From Devriesea agamarum (GTDB taxonomy: Bacteria; Actinomycetota; Actinomycetes; Actinomycetales; Dermabacteraceae): a stretch of 64,000 nucleotides of DNA. Both the position numbers and the translations under genes were made by a program. Each line of letters begins with the position of its first letter. Positions within the stretch are counted from its first letter, which is position 1. The DNA is taken from positions 1,798,001 to 1,862,000 of the forward strand of contig NZ_LN849456.1 in assembly GCF_900070355.1 (NCBI RefSeq). The letters are read 5' to 3'. This document shows, in pieces, positions 44,453-52,868 of this stretch. The notes beneath the pieces are model-generated. The model saw only the letters and a program-made list of their open reading frames with translations, was not told the DNA's origin and ran no database searches.

Positions 44453-45775
44453 ATGAATACAGGTGATACCGCCTGGGTCTTGATCTCGACGGGTCTTGTA
44501 CTCTTCATGACAATCGGGCTTGCACTGTTCTACGGCGGCATGGTCAATAGAAAACACGCAATGAGCACGATCCTGCAGTGCATTAGCTGCATCGGCATCG
44601 TGACGCTGGTGTGGACCCTGATCGCATTCACTCTCGCGTTCTCACAAGGCAATTCCGTCATCGGTGGATTCTCACTGGCCGCGCTCCACGGAGCCGACAA
44701 GGCCACCCTCGCAGGAATGACCGGGGAGCACGCCCTCAGCGTGCCGAACCTCGCCTTCTTCCACTACCACCTGATGTTCGCCATCATTACGCCCGCACTG
44801 GCCGTCGGCTCCCTCACTGGACGCCTGAAATTCGCCGGCTGGGCTCTGTTCGTCGCAATCTGGGCCATCATCGTGTATGCACCCGTCGCGCGTTGGCTAT
44901 TCAGCCCGGCAGGATGGCTCTCACAGCTGGGAGCCGAGGACTTCGCCGGCGGCGCCGTCGTCCACACCACCGCGGGTGCCGCAGCACTCGCCTTGCTCAT
45001 CGTGATCGGTCGCCGCCACGGCTGGCCCGGTCCCAAAACGGCCCTGCGCCCCAACTCCCTTCCCCTCGTTCTCCTAGGCACCGGCATCCTGTGGTTCGGA
45101 TGGTTCGGATTCAACGCCGGATCAGCCCTTGGAGCCAATGAACTCGCCGTGCATGCCCTGGTCAACACCCAAATCGCCGGCGCTGCGGGCCTTGTCTTTT
45201 GGCTTGGAACCCAGCGCGTTATCGAAGGCAACATCTCCAGTCTTGGCGGCGCTTCCGGTGCCATCGCTGGCCTGGCATGTATCACCCCGGCCGCAGGCTA
45301 CGTCGGTCCCATCGCAGCCATGATCATCGGGGCCCTCGCCGGGATCGTGTGCTTCGCAGCAACCAGGCTGAAGTACATTTTCCGCTACGACGACGCCCTC
45401 GACGTGATCGGTGTGCACCTGATCGGCGGCATGCTCGGCATGATCCTGCTCGGCTTCTTCGCGCGGCCCGAACTCACCGGAACCGGATCCAAAGGACTCT
45501 TCTTCGGCGGCGGCTTACACCTGATCGGCTCCCAATTCCTAGCGGTGGTAGTCGTCTTCGTCTACGCCTTTGTGCTCTCACTCATCCTCGGCTGGATCAT
45601 CCACAAGATCATCGGCATGCGGGTCTCCGCTGAACAGGAAGAACGAGGAATAGACATTAGCGAACTCGTGGAATCCGCGTACGACAGTGCCGCCGCTGAT
45701 TCCCCTGTCGCTAGCCCTGCACCGACCTCTTCGCACGGGCAAGGACCCACAACCACATCAACCAAGCTGGCATAG
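44453..45775 (+). CDS. amtB: Ammonium transporter
   Basis: 440 residues, eleven membrane segments. Amt features: GLALFYGGMVNRKHAMSTIL, the first pore His in HTTAGAAALALLIVIG, GWFGFNAGSALGANELAVHALVNTQIAG (split for length in homologue alignments) and the second pore His in DVIGVHLIGGMLGMI. ATG 44453 has AAGGAACT upstream. It imports ammonium or ammonia. First gene of a long same-strand locus running to NiCoT, so nitrogen scavenging by ammonium, urea uptake and urease are grouped. No GlnK gene is adjacent, which is unusual for amtB. Confidence 0.96.
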   Translation: MNTGDTAWVLISTGLVLFMTIGLALFYGGMVNRKHAMSTILQCISCIGIVTLVWTLIAFTLAFSQGNSVIGGFSLAALHGADKATLAGMTGEHALSVPNLAFFHYHLMFAIITPALAVGSLTGRLKFAGWALFVAIWAIIVYAPVARWLFSPAGWLSQLGAEDFAGGAVVHTTAGAAALALLIVIGRRHGWPGPKTALRPNSLPLVLLGTGILWFGWFGFNAGSALGANELAVHALVNTQIAGAAGLVFWLGTQRVIEGNISSLGGASGAIAGLACITPAAGYVGPIAAMIIGALAGIVCFAATRLKYIFRYDDALDVIGVHLIGGMLGMILLGFFARPELTGTGSKGLFFGGGLHLIGSQFLAVVVVFVYAFVLSLILGWIIHKIIGMRVSAEQEERGIDISELVESAYDSAAADSPVASPAPTSSHGQGPTTTSTKLA

Positions 45776-45807
45776 CTAGCGCACACGACATCAACGGTGA
45801 AACACGC

Positions 45808-46773
45808 ATGAACAGCAAGGGCACCATCAGCAGTCACACTCCTATTCCAAGCATGGGCACCTGGCAGTTCATCCAGGCATGGCTGCGAGGAATCGCCCAA
45901 GTCGACTTCCTCCCGAACGCACTCACCGGCGCGATCTTCGTGATCGCCCTGTTCGCCTCGGGTTGGGAGTACGGTTGCTACGGGCTCGGCGGAACTCTCA
46001 TCGCTACCCTCACCGCACTAGTCATGCGGGTTCCGCGCGACCAGATCGGTTCGGGCCTGTGGGGATTTAACGGTTGCCTGGTCGGCACCGGCCTCGCCGT
46101 GTTCCTCGGGGCATTCCACCTCAGCACCCTGATCCTCGCGCTGTTCGCGTGCATCGCCGTCGTCGTCATCGGAGCCGGGCTCGGCCGATTCCTCGATGCT
46201 TGGGAATTACCCGGGATGACGGCACCTTTTTGCATCGTGGTGAGCGCACTGACCATTTCAGCACCGCAGCTCACCCGAATCTGGCACGGGGGTGCCCCCG
46301 CGGCCCTTCCCACCCCTGCCGCATCCACCTCCGTCACCGGACTGCAGCTCATCGAAGGCTTTTTCGCCAACGTGAGTCAGATCTTCTTCATGCCTCAGTG
46401 GTACGTCGGCCTGATCTTTTTGATCGGAATCTTTGTCGCCAGCCGATGGCTTGGGCTGATGGCCTGCGTAGGTAGTGTGATCGCACTGTTCACAGCCTGG
46501 GCCGCAGGCGTTCCCGGAGACCAGATCGGACACGGCCTACTCGGCTATAACGCCGTGCTGGTGGCAATGGCGCTGTGCGGGGTCTTCATCCGCCGCCACG
46601 GGTTGTCCTTTCTCTACGCCATCGTGGGGGCGATGACCGCCACACTGCTCACCCCCGCTGTCAGCACGTTCTTTGGTGTTCTCGACGGACACACCCTGAC
46701 CTGGCCATTCGTCCTGACCACCCTGTTCTTCCTGGCAGCGGTGAAGGCATTCCCCGAGCTAAAACGCACATAG
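45808..46773 (+). CDS. Urea transporter (UT family)
   Basis: 321 residues, about ten membrane segments arranged as two similar halves. The duplicated UT signature is visible: LPNALTGAIFVIALFASGWEYG with GLWGFNGCLVGTGLAVFL in the first half, and GLIFLIGIFVASRW with GLLGYNAVLVAMALCGVF in the second. It passes urea through a channel-like pore. 32 bp after amtB and upstream of the urease genes, so it supplies urease with substrate. Confidence 0.94.
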   Translation: MNSKGTISSHTPIPSMGTWQFIQAWLRGIAQVDFLPNALTGAIFVIALFASGWEYGCYGLGGTLIATLTALVMRVPRDQIGSGLWGFNGCLVGTGLAVFLGAFHLSTLILALFACIAVVVIGAGLGRFLDAWELPGMTAPFCIVVSALTISAPQLTRIWHGGAPAALPTPAASTSVTGLQLIEGFFANVSQIFFMPQWYVGLIFLIGIFVASRWLGLMACVGSVIALFTAWAAGVPGDQIGHGLLGYNAVLVAMALCGVFIRRHGLSFLYAIVGAMTATLLTPAVSTFFGVLDGHTLTWPFVLTTLFFLAAVKAFPELKRT

Positions 46774-46841
46774 AAACCCAACCTCCCTGGCCCCAAAAGC
46801 TTTGCTCACGACAACCTGCAAGACACCTAGAGGAGATCACC

Positions 46842-47147
46842 GTGAATCTGACACCCAAGGAAATCGAAAAACTGTACATCTACGTGGTGGCAGACCTGGC
46901 TCACAAGCGCCAAGGACGCGGACTGAAGCTCAACGTCAGCGAAGCCTCCGCCCTCATCAGCGAAGCCATCCTAGAAGCCGCACGAGACGGTCGCACCGTC
47001 GCTGAATGCATGGAAATCGGCAAACAGGTTCTCAACGAGGACGACGTGATGGACGGTGTGCGCGAGAGGATGCCTCTGCTTCAGATCGAAGCCACCTTCG
47101 TCGATGGCACCAAGCTCGTCTCCTGCCACGATCCGATCGGGGCCTGA
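46842..47147 (+). CDS. ureA: Urease gamma subunit
   Basis: 101 residues from GTG 46842 (TAGAGGAGATCACC upstream). Family features: MNLTPKEIEKLYIYVVADLA, RGLKLNVSEASALISEAILE, GRTVAECMEIGKQVL and the end SCHDPI. Small structural subunit of the nickel enzyme that splits urea into ammonia and carbamate. 4 bp separate it from the next gene. Confidence 0.97.
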   Translation: MNLTPKEIEKLYIYVVADLAHKRQGRGLKLNVSEASALISEAILEAARDGRTVAECMEIGKQVLNEDDVMDGVRERMPLLQIEATFVDGTKLVSCHDPIGA

Positions 47148-47151
47148 TCGC

Positions 47152-48015
47152 ATGCGGACCATCCTGGCCGTCGGGAGAGAGAGCGCTGACGGCGCCGCAC
47201 TCGAGGTGCCCTATCCGACGGCAACCACCGCCGAACTCGGCCAGAGCATCCATCACCTGATGAGCTCAAGCCCAGAGGCCGACGACCTGGAGCTCGGGGC
47301 CCGCGAGCCAATCTGTATCGTGCCAATGACTCTTGGCCGCGACCCCGTGCTCATAGCCGACACCGCCCGCGCCGCCCGCTGGCTGCGCGATCAGCACAGC
47401 GCTCCGGTGTGTGTGTCCGAACCCTTCGGTTCCCCCGCACACCTCATTACCTGGCTGCGCGCCGCATTGACGAAGCAATCGGGGCCTGCTGACGATAAGC
47501 ACGCCGTTCTCGTCATCGGTCCGAGCATCGACCCATTCCAGGATGCCCAGCTGTTCAGAATCGCTCGCCTGGTCCGCCAACACAGCGGATACCCGCTGGT
47601 CGAGGTGGCTTTCGACGGAGGCGACCCGGATCCCTACCAGGGGCTTCAGCGCTGTCAGCGTCTTGGGGCCGAGCAGGTCATCGCTCTCAACGCAAGTTGG
47701 AATCAGCCTGAGGACAGGCCCGACCAGCTGATCGACGGCGGACGTCTGCTGGGCGCTCAAGCTGTGCAGTTCGTTCTGCGCTCGCGCATCGCCGATGCTC
47801 AGGCCGCCTGGGATCGCGGTGACGACGGCATCGCCGCCGGACTGCTCGCGGGCCACGATGACGGCTTTGCCCACTCGCACGGGTCCGACCACGAACATCC
47901 GCACTCGCACGAGCACGAGCATCCACACGAACACCCGCATGACCACGGGCATTCGCACACCCACCAACATCGCCACGCCCATTCGGGCGCGACCTATCTT
48001 CACCATCACGACTGA
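47152..48015 (+). CDS. Double CbiX-like protein with His-rich tail, inside the urease operon
   Basis: 287 residues from ATG 47152, between ureA and ureB. Two CbiX/sirohydrochlorin-chelatase-like halves are seen: the first (about 1-115) with CIVPMTLGRDPVLIADTARA, the second (about 120-225) with LVIGPSIDPFQDAQLFRIAR, PLVEVAFDGGDPDPYQGLQRC and LGAEQVIALNAS. The last 53 residues (235-287) contain 22 histidines (HEHPHSHEHEHPHEHPHDHG). No ureE was found in the window. UreE nickel chaperones often end in such a tail, and CbiX relatives (CfbA) bind nickel or cobalt. A nickel-delivery role is inferred, not shown. The usual catalytic His of the first half (GHGS type) appears changed to VGRES. Confidence 0.85.
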   Translation: MRTILAVGRESADGAALEVPYPTATTAELGQSIHHLMSSSPEADDLELGAREPICIVPMTLGRDPVLIADTARAARWLRDQHSAPVCVSEPFGSPAHLITWLRAALTKQSGPADDKHAVLVIGPSIDPFQDAQLFRIARLVRQHSGYPLVEVAFDGGDPDPYQGLQRCQRLGAEQVIALNASWNQPEDRPDQLIDGGRLLGAQAVQFVLRSRIADAQAAWDRGDDGIAAGLLAGHDDGFAHSHGSDHEHPHSHEHEHPHEHPHDHGHSHTHQHRHAHSGATYLHHHD

Positions 48016-48024
48016 GAGGCAGCC

Positions 48025-48435
48025 ATGTCAGGATCACCGAAATACCTGTGCGCCGACACCCCGATAGAAATTAACGCTGGCCGACGCAAAGCAACACTGA
48101 CCGTCAGCAATACCGGCGACCGTGCGGTTCAGGTCGGCTCCCACTACCACTTCTTCGAGGCCAACCGAGAACTCCTTTTCGACCGGGCAGCGGCCTTCGG
48201 CATGCACCTCGACATCCCCGCAGGCACTGCGATCCGCTTTGAGCCGGGCGACAGCCGCACCGTCGAACTCACCGAATTCGGAGGAAACCGCAGGCTGATC
48301 GGATTCTCCGGTCTGACAAACGGTGGCATCGTCTCGCGCGATCACAAACGCGCAGCGCTGCGTCGCGCAGCCGAGCACGGCTTCCTCACCACCGGCGACA
48401 CCGCAACTGACGACGATTCCAAGGATGAAAACTGA
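48025..48435 (+). CDS. ureB: Urease beta subunit
   Basis: 136 residues, family features: [34 protein letters not shown] (split for length), [32 protein letters not shown] 48025 follows GAGAGGCAGCC. Structural partner of UreA and UreC. It carries a C-terminal extension of about 25 residues (DDDSKDEN end). Its stop overlaps the start of ureC (TGATG). Confidence 0.97.
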   Translation: MSGSPKYLCADTPIEINAGRRKATLTVSNTGDRAVQVGSHYHFFEANRELLFDRAAAFGMHLDIPAGTAIRFEPGDSRTVELTEFGGNRRLIGFSGLTNGGIVSRDHKRAALRRAAEHGFLTTGDTATDDDSKDEN

Positions 48436-50159
48436 TGGCACAGATTGAACGCGCGCAATACACCGAACTCTTCGGACCCAGCACCGGGGACCGTTTTCAG
48501 CTCGCTGACACCAACCTGATCGTCGAAGTGGAAAAAGACTTCAACGAAGGTTGTTTCGGTGACGAAGCGGTGTACGGCGGTGGCAAGAGCGCCCGAGATG
48601 GCATGGCTCAAGACCCGCAGACCACCAACGCACAGGGTGCGCTCGACCTGGTGATCACCAACGCGATTGTCATGGACCCGATCCTCGGCGTGGTCAAAGG
48701 CGATATCGGGGTGAAAGAAGGCCGGATCGTTGGAATCGGTAAGGCAGGCAACCCGCACACCCAAGATGGAGTCACCCCGAATCTGGTGATCGGCACCGGA
48801 ACCGAAATCATCTCCGGTGAACACCTGATTGCTACCGCGGGCGGCATTGATACCCACATTCACTTCATTTCTCCCCAGCAGGCTCAGCATGCCCTATCCA
48901 ACGGCATCACCACGATGATCGGTGGGGGCACCGGACCAGCAGATGGCACCAACGGCACCACCTGCACCCCCGGCCCCTGGAACCTAGGACGGATGTATCA
49001 GGCCGCTGAGGAACTCCCGGTCAACATTGGCCTGATGGGCAAGGGCAACGGTTCCCTGCCGGAGTCCTTAAGGGAACAGGTTGAGGCCGGAGCCTGCGGT
49101 CTCAAAGTTCACGAGGACTGGGGGGCAACGCCGGCAGCACTTAGCACCGCACTATCGGTGGCCGACGAATACGACGTTCAAGTCGCCGTGCACACTGACT
49201 CCCTCAACGAGTCGGGATTCTTTGAAGATACTCGGGCGGCGATTGATGGGCGCACCATCCATACCTTCCATACGGAGGGTGCGGGTGGCGGTCACGCCCC
49301 GGACATTATCCGGATCGCCGGGGAGTCCAATGTGCTGCCGTCCTCAACGAACCCGACGCTTCCGTACACCATCAACTCAGTCGACGAGCTGCTGGATATG
49401 GTCATGGTGTGCCACCATCTGAGCCCGGCCATTCCCGAGGATGTTTCCTTCGCTGACTCGCGGGTGCGCGCCGAAACCATTGCCGCGGAAACTGTTTTGC
49501 ACGACGAAGGCGTGATTTCGATGTTCTCCTCGGATTCACAGGCCATGGGCCGTATCGGCGAATCGTGGACTCGTGCTTTCCAGACCGCACATCACTGCAA
49601 GGACATGCGCGGAAAGCTTCCCGAGGACTCCGAGCGCAACGACAACGCGCGCGTGCTGCGCTACCTCGCAAAGATCACGATCAACCCGGCCATCGCCTCC
49701 GGCACGGCGGGTTACATCGGTTCGCTGGAGCCCGGCAAGCTCGCCGACATTGTGCTGTGGCCGATCGACTCCTTCGCTGTGAAGCCAAAACTGGTGGTTA
49801 AGGGGGGTTTGATCAACTGGGCTCTGATGGGAGATCCGAACTCCTCGTTGCCGACCCCGCAGCCCGTGTTCTACCGGCCCATGTTCGGAGCACTAGGGCG
49901 GGCCCGTTACGCCACCCGGGTGTCCTTCATGTCCCAGGCAGGGATCGATGCGGGTGTTCCGCAGAAGCTGGGGTTACAAAGCCAAGTGCTTGCGGTGCGC
50001 GGTTGCCGCAACGTCGGCAAACAGCACATGGTGCGCAACAGCGCGACCCCGGTGATTCACGTGGATCCAGAAACCTTCAAAGTCACGCTCGACGGGAAAC
50101 CAGCCACCATTGAACCGGCTCAAAAGCTCCCGCTGAATCAGCTGTTCTACCTGGCCTAA
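48435..50159 (+). CDS. ureC: Urease alpha (catalytic) subunit
   Basis: 574 residues. Active-site residues are all seen: nickel-binding HIHF, the carbamylated Lys in [11 protein letters not shown], His in VHTDSLNES and [14 protein letters not shown], the flap and catalytic His in [20 protein letters not shown], and Asp in [16 protein letters not shown]. So the enzyme should be active when loaded with two nickel ions. It is translated in tight coupling with ureB and ureF (one-base stop/start overlaps on both sides). Confidence 0.98.
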   Translation: MAQIERAQYTELFGPSTGDRFQLADTNLIVEVEKDFNEGCFGDEAVYGGGKSARDGMAQDPQTTNAQGALDLVITNAIVMDPILGVVKGDIGVKEGRIVGIGKAGNPHTQDGVTPNLVIGTGTEIISGEHLIATAGGIDTHIHFISPQQAQHALSNGITTMIGGGTGPADGTNGTTCTPGPWNLGRMYQAAEELPVNIGLMGKGNGSLPESLREQVEAGACGLKVHEDWGATPAALSTALSVADEYDVQVAVHTDSLNESGFFEDTRAAIDGRTIHTFHTEGAGGGHAPDIIRIAGESNVLPSSTNPTLPYTINSVDELLDMVMVCHHLSPAIPEDVSFADSRVRAETIAAETVLHDEGVISMFSSDSQAMGRIGESWTRAFQTAHHCKDMRGKLPEDSERNDNARVLRYLAKITINPAIASGTAGYIGSLEPGKLADIVLWPIDSFAVKPKLVVKGGLINWALMGDPNSSLPTPQPVFYRPMFGALGRARYATRVSFMSQAGIDAGVPQKLGLQSQVLAVRGCRNVGKQHMVRNSATPVIHVDPETFKVTLDGKPATIEPAQKLPLNQLFYLA

Positions 50160-50956
50160 TGTTGGACACTCCCATGTTTATGAAACCGTTGGGGACGGCC
50201 GATGCAGGCCCGGCTGCGAGGCCGTCACGGCCCCCGGCCCCCGCTCAGCTGCTGGCCTGTCTGCAACTGGCGGACTCGGCTTTCCCCAGCGGTTTCTACA
50301 CGCTGTCCCACGGACTCGAAGGGTATGCCCAAGCGCATTCCGTAACCACCGATCAGATCCCTGCCCTGCTGGCGGATCTGCTGCGGCACACCGTGGGACC
50401 CTCCGACGCGACGGCGCTTGCACTCGCACACGCCGTGGTGTCGCAGCAGGCAAAGCCCGATCCTCACAGTTCAATGGGTAGCGACCCGGTCGAACAGTTG
50501 CGGATTATTGACCGCAAGCTGTTTGCGTGCAAGCTCAACCAAGGCTTACGCAAGGCTGCCACTCGAACCGGCCGCCAGCTTCTGGATCTCAGCCGCGATA
50601 TCTTCTCTCACCCCGTCCTGCATGCATACACCGAGGCGGTGATCGCGAAAACCACGCCCGGATGCCAGGCCGTGGCGGCCGGAGTCACCTATGCGGCGGC
50701 AGGAACCGATGCTGAACAGGCTGTTCTCGCGGATCTCTTTGCCTTTTCCTCTAGCTTCGTGCAGGCAGCGCTCAAGCTGCGACTGACTGACCATCGTCGC
50801 GCGCAGATGATCCTGTACGAGGCGTTCCCGGTGCTCAGCGAGGTTGCACAGGAGGCTGTGGCCAGACCTCTGGACGAGCTATACAGCTGCAGCCCGCTCG
50901 CGGATGTTTTCAGCGGCCAGCACGAGAACGCATCCGCCCGACTTTTCGCCACCTAG
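50159..50956 (+). CDS. ureF: Urease accessory protein UreF
   Basis: 265 residues, with a longer Pro/Ala-rich N-terminus (about 30 residues) than most. Family features: LQLADSAFPSGFYTLSHGLEGYAQ, RTGRQLLDLSR, and PGCQAVAAGVTYAAAG. It works with UreG and UreD/H in loading nickel into apo-urease. ATG 50159 shares an A with the ureC stop. Confidence 0.94.
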   Translation: MLDTPMFMKPLGTADAGPAARPSRPPAPAQLLACLQLADSAFPSGFYTLSHGLEGYAQAHSVTTDQIPALLADLLRHTVGPSDATALALAHAVVSQQAKPDPHSSMGSDPVEQLRIIDRKLFACKLNQGLRKAATRTGRQLLDLSRDIFSHPVLHAYTEAVIAKTTPGCQAVAAGVTYAAAGTDAEQAVLADLFAFSSSFVQAALKLRLTDHRRAQMILYEAFPVLSEVAQEAVARPLDELYSCSPLADVFSGQHENASARLFAT

Positions 50957-51062
50957 GACGTGCCGCTCCCGTAGGCCCCCATTGGTCTTGGCCCGCGGGT
51001 CCGGCCTCAGCCCCTACGCGAGCATCCCATCCAACCCACCCCTACCAACCCAAGGACAACGC

Positions 51063-51704
51063 ATGTTCGACAACGTTCTTAAAATCGGCATCGGCGGCCC
51101 TGTCGGCTCCGGCAAGACCGCCCTGATCGAAGCGATGGTGCCCGTTCTGATCGAACGCGGTTACCACCCGGCGATCGTCACCAACGACATCTACACCCAG
51201 GAAGACGCCGCCCATGTGCGCGCCACGTTGAAAGACATTCTTCCTCCTGAGCGGGTCGTAGGCGTCGAAACCGGATCCTGCCCCCACACCGCCGTGCGCG
51301 ATGACCCCACGATGAACCTCGCCGCCGGAGCTGAACTACTCGAACAGTTCGACGACATCGACACGCTGCTGTACGAATCCGGAGGCGACAATCTGACGTT
51401 GACTTTCAGCCCGGTTCTGGTTGACGCCTTCGTGTTCGTGCTGGATACCGCGGAGGGCGACAAGATGCCGCGCAAGCGGGGCCCGGGCATCACCGAGTCC
51501 GATGTGCTGGTCATCAACAAGATTGATATCGCCAAGTACGTTCGTTCCGACCTAGGCGTGATGGAGTCTGATGCTCACACCGTGCGCGAGGGTCGCCCCG
51601 TGGTCTTGACCAACAGCCTCACGGGTCAGGGGATTAGTGAACTCGTTGATCTGCTGGATGGATTCCGGTTGGTTGGCACCGAGGACGCAAAGGTCCAGGC
51701 GTGA
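51063..51704 (+). CDS. ureG: Urease accessory GTPase UreG
   Basis: 213 residues from ATG 51063 (CCAAGGACAACGC upstream). P-loop GIGGPVGSGKTALIEAM, VTNDIYTQEDA, the metal-binding CPH in GSCPHTAVRDD, switch motif ESGGDNLTLTFSPVL and NKIDIA. It binds nickel and hydrolyses GTP during urease maturation. 106 bp after ureF; the open frame begins further upstream at 50844 but the region is not conserved. Stop overlaps the ureD start (GTGA). Confidence 0.97.
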   Translation: MFDNVLKIGIGGPVGSGKTALIEAMVPVLIERGYHPAIVTNDIYTQEDAAHVRATLKDILPPERVVGVETGSCPHTAVRDDPTMNLAAGAELLEQFDDIDTLLYESGGDNLTLTFSPVLVDAFVFVLDTAEGDKMPRKRGPGITESDVLVINKIDIAKYVRSDLGVMESDAHTVREGRPVVLTNSLTGQGISELVDLLDGFRLVGTEDAKVQA

Positions 51705-52786
51705 AAACCTCACCTGCTCCCGGCACTCGTGCCACCCGGCCTACCTCGGCGACCGGCCGCGCCCGCGACACTGGTCGTGCCCAGGCGACCGGTCGTACCC
51801 GGGACACTGGTCGTGCGAAGACAGCCGGTTCCGCCCGGGCAGCTCGGCTTACTCCGGCTCACTTTGAGCCGGAGTGGGTCCCCGGTGCGGTGCGAGAGTA
51901 TGCGAGAGGACTGGACACATTACAGGTCGGCAGACCCGGCAAAGTTGGTCTACTGGAACTGACCTACGAGCAACGGGGTGAGCGCACTGAGCTCACCGCT
52001 CACTATCAGAAGTCGCCGCTACAGATTATGCGGCCGCTCTACACCGATCCCCATCGCCCCGACCTGCCGATCACCATGGTGATGTCAACCGGCGGTGGCG
52101 TGGTTCAAGGCGACCGCTTGCGACTCGATGTACGCGTTGGCCCTGGAGCGAGCGCGCATCTCACTACGCAGGCCGCAACCAAGATCATGAAAATGGATCA
52201 TGATTACGCCACGCAGAGTGCACATCTGCGCGTCGAGGACGGCGGCTACCTGGAATATCTGCCTGATCCAGTAATCCCGTACGTCAACTCGCGGTATTTT
52301 CAGGGAACCGACGTCGTTCTGGATCCCAGTGCGACGGCGATTCTCGGCGACACGGTGGTGGCGGGCAGGCTTGCCCGTGGTGAGCAGCATGAGTTCAAGA
52401 TTTTCGCCTCTGATTTAACGGTGCGCCGCCCCGACGGTACCGAGCTCGTGTGCGACACCATCCGTCTACGCGGTGACCATGCGAGCGCGCTGGTCAATTT
52501 TGGAGCGCACACCGTACTGGGCACGCTGATAGTTGTGACCCCGCTCAGGGACGCCGCAACTCTCGCGTCAGTGCTACGCAAGGCGGTAGCAGAACCGTCA
52601 CCATCAACCCGCACGGGACAGCGGGGCCCGGTGACCGGAGTCAGCGTTCTTCCGTACGAATGCGGCGCCTGGCTGCGCATCGGCGGAAACAGCACGGAAG
52701 AGGTGTCACGCCTGATCACGACGGCCTGGGATGCCCTCCGCTGGGAACTTATTGATACTCCCGCCCCGAAACTGAGGAAGACCTGA
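51701..52786 (+). CDS. ureD: Urease accessory protein UreD, with repeat N-terminus
   Basis: 361 residues from GTG 51701, overlapping the ureG stop. Core features: GKVGLLELTYEQRGERTELT, SPLQIMRPLYTD, STGGGVVQGDRLRLDVRV, HLTTQAATKIMKM, YLPDPVIPYVNSRYFQ. The first about 50 residues are a 6-residue repeat (ATGRAR, DTGRAQ, ATGRTR, DTGRAK, TAGSAR) encoded by 18/36 bp tandem repeats and precede the conserved fold. A later start is possible, but the coupled GTG is convincing. It links UreFG to the urease trimer. Confidence 0.93.
   Translation: MKTSPAPGTRATRPTSATGRARDTGRAQATGRTRDTGRAKTAGSARAARLTPAHFEPEWVPGAVREYARGLDTLQVGRPGKVGLLELTYEQRGERTELTAHYQKSPLQIMRPLYTDPHRPDLPITMVMSTGGGVVQGDRLRLDVRVGPGASAHLTTQAATKIMKMDHDYATQSAHLRVEDGGYLEYLPDPVIPYVNSRYFQGTDVVLDPSATAILGDTVVAGRLARGEQHEFKIFASDLTVRRPDGTELVCDTIRLRGDHASALVNFGAHTVLGTLIVVTPLRDAATLASVLRKAVAEPSPSTRTGQRGPVTGVSVLPYECGAWLRIGGNSTEEVSRLITTAWDALRWELIDTPAPKLRKT
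51749..51838. repeat. 36 bp (2 x 18) in-frame tandem repeat in ureD
   Basis: Units 51749-51784 and 51785-51820, each made of two 18 bp halves, plus a diverged half at 51821-51838. The shared part is GACACTGGTCGTGC. They encode Arg/Gly/Thr hexapeptides. Confidence 0.88.
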
Positions 52787-52834
52787 CCGTTTCGCGGAAA
52801 ATTTTCGGCTTTTTTTGAGCTTGAAAGCTTAGAT

Positions 52835-52848
52835 TGACGTTATCGTCA
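52835..52848. promoter_or_regulatory. Palindrome upstream of the nickel transporter
   Basis: TGACG, 4 nt, CGTCA, 21 bp before the NiCoT start, in the 82 bp gap that also has a T7 run (about 52811-52817). Possible operator of a nickel-responsive regulator; weak on its own. Confidence 0.4.
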
Positions 52849-52868
52849 CTCAACGGAAGAGACACGAG

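Noticed and set aside
47056-47151. Upstream extension of the CbiX-like protein
   Set aside because: The 32 extra codons lie inside ureA and are not conserved; ATG 47152 is the sensible start.
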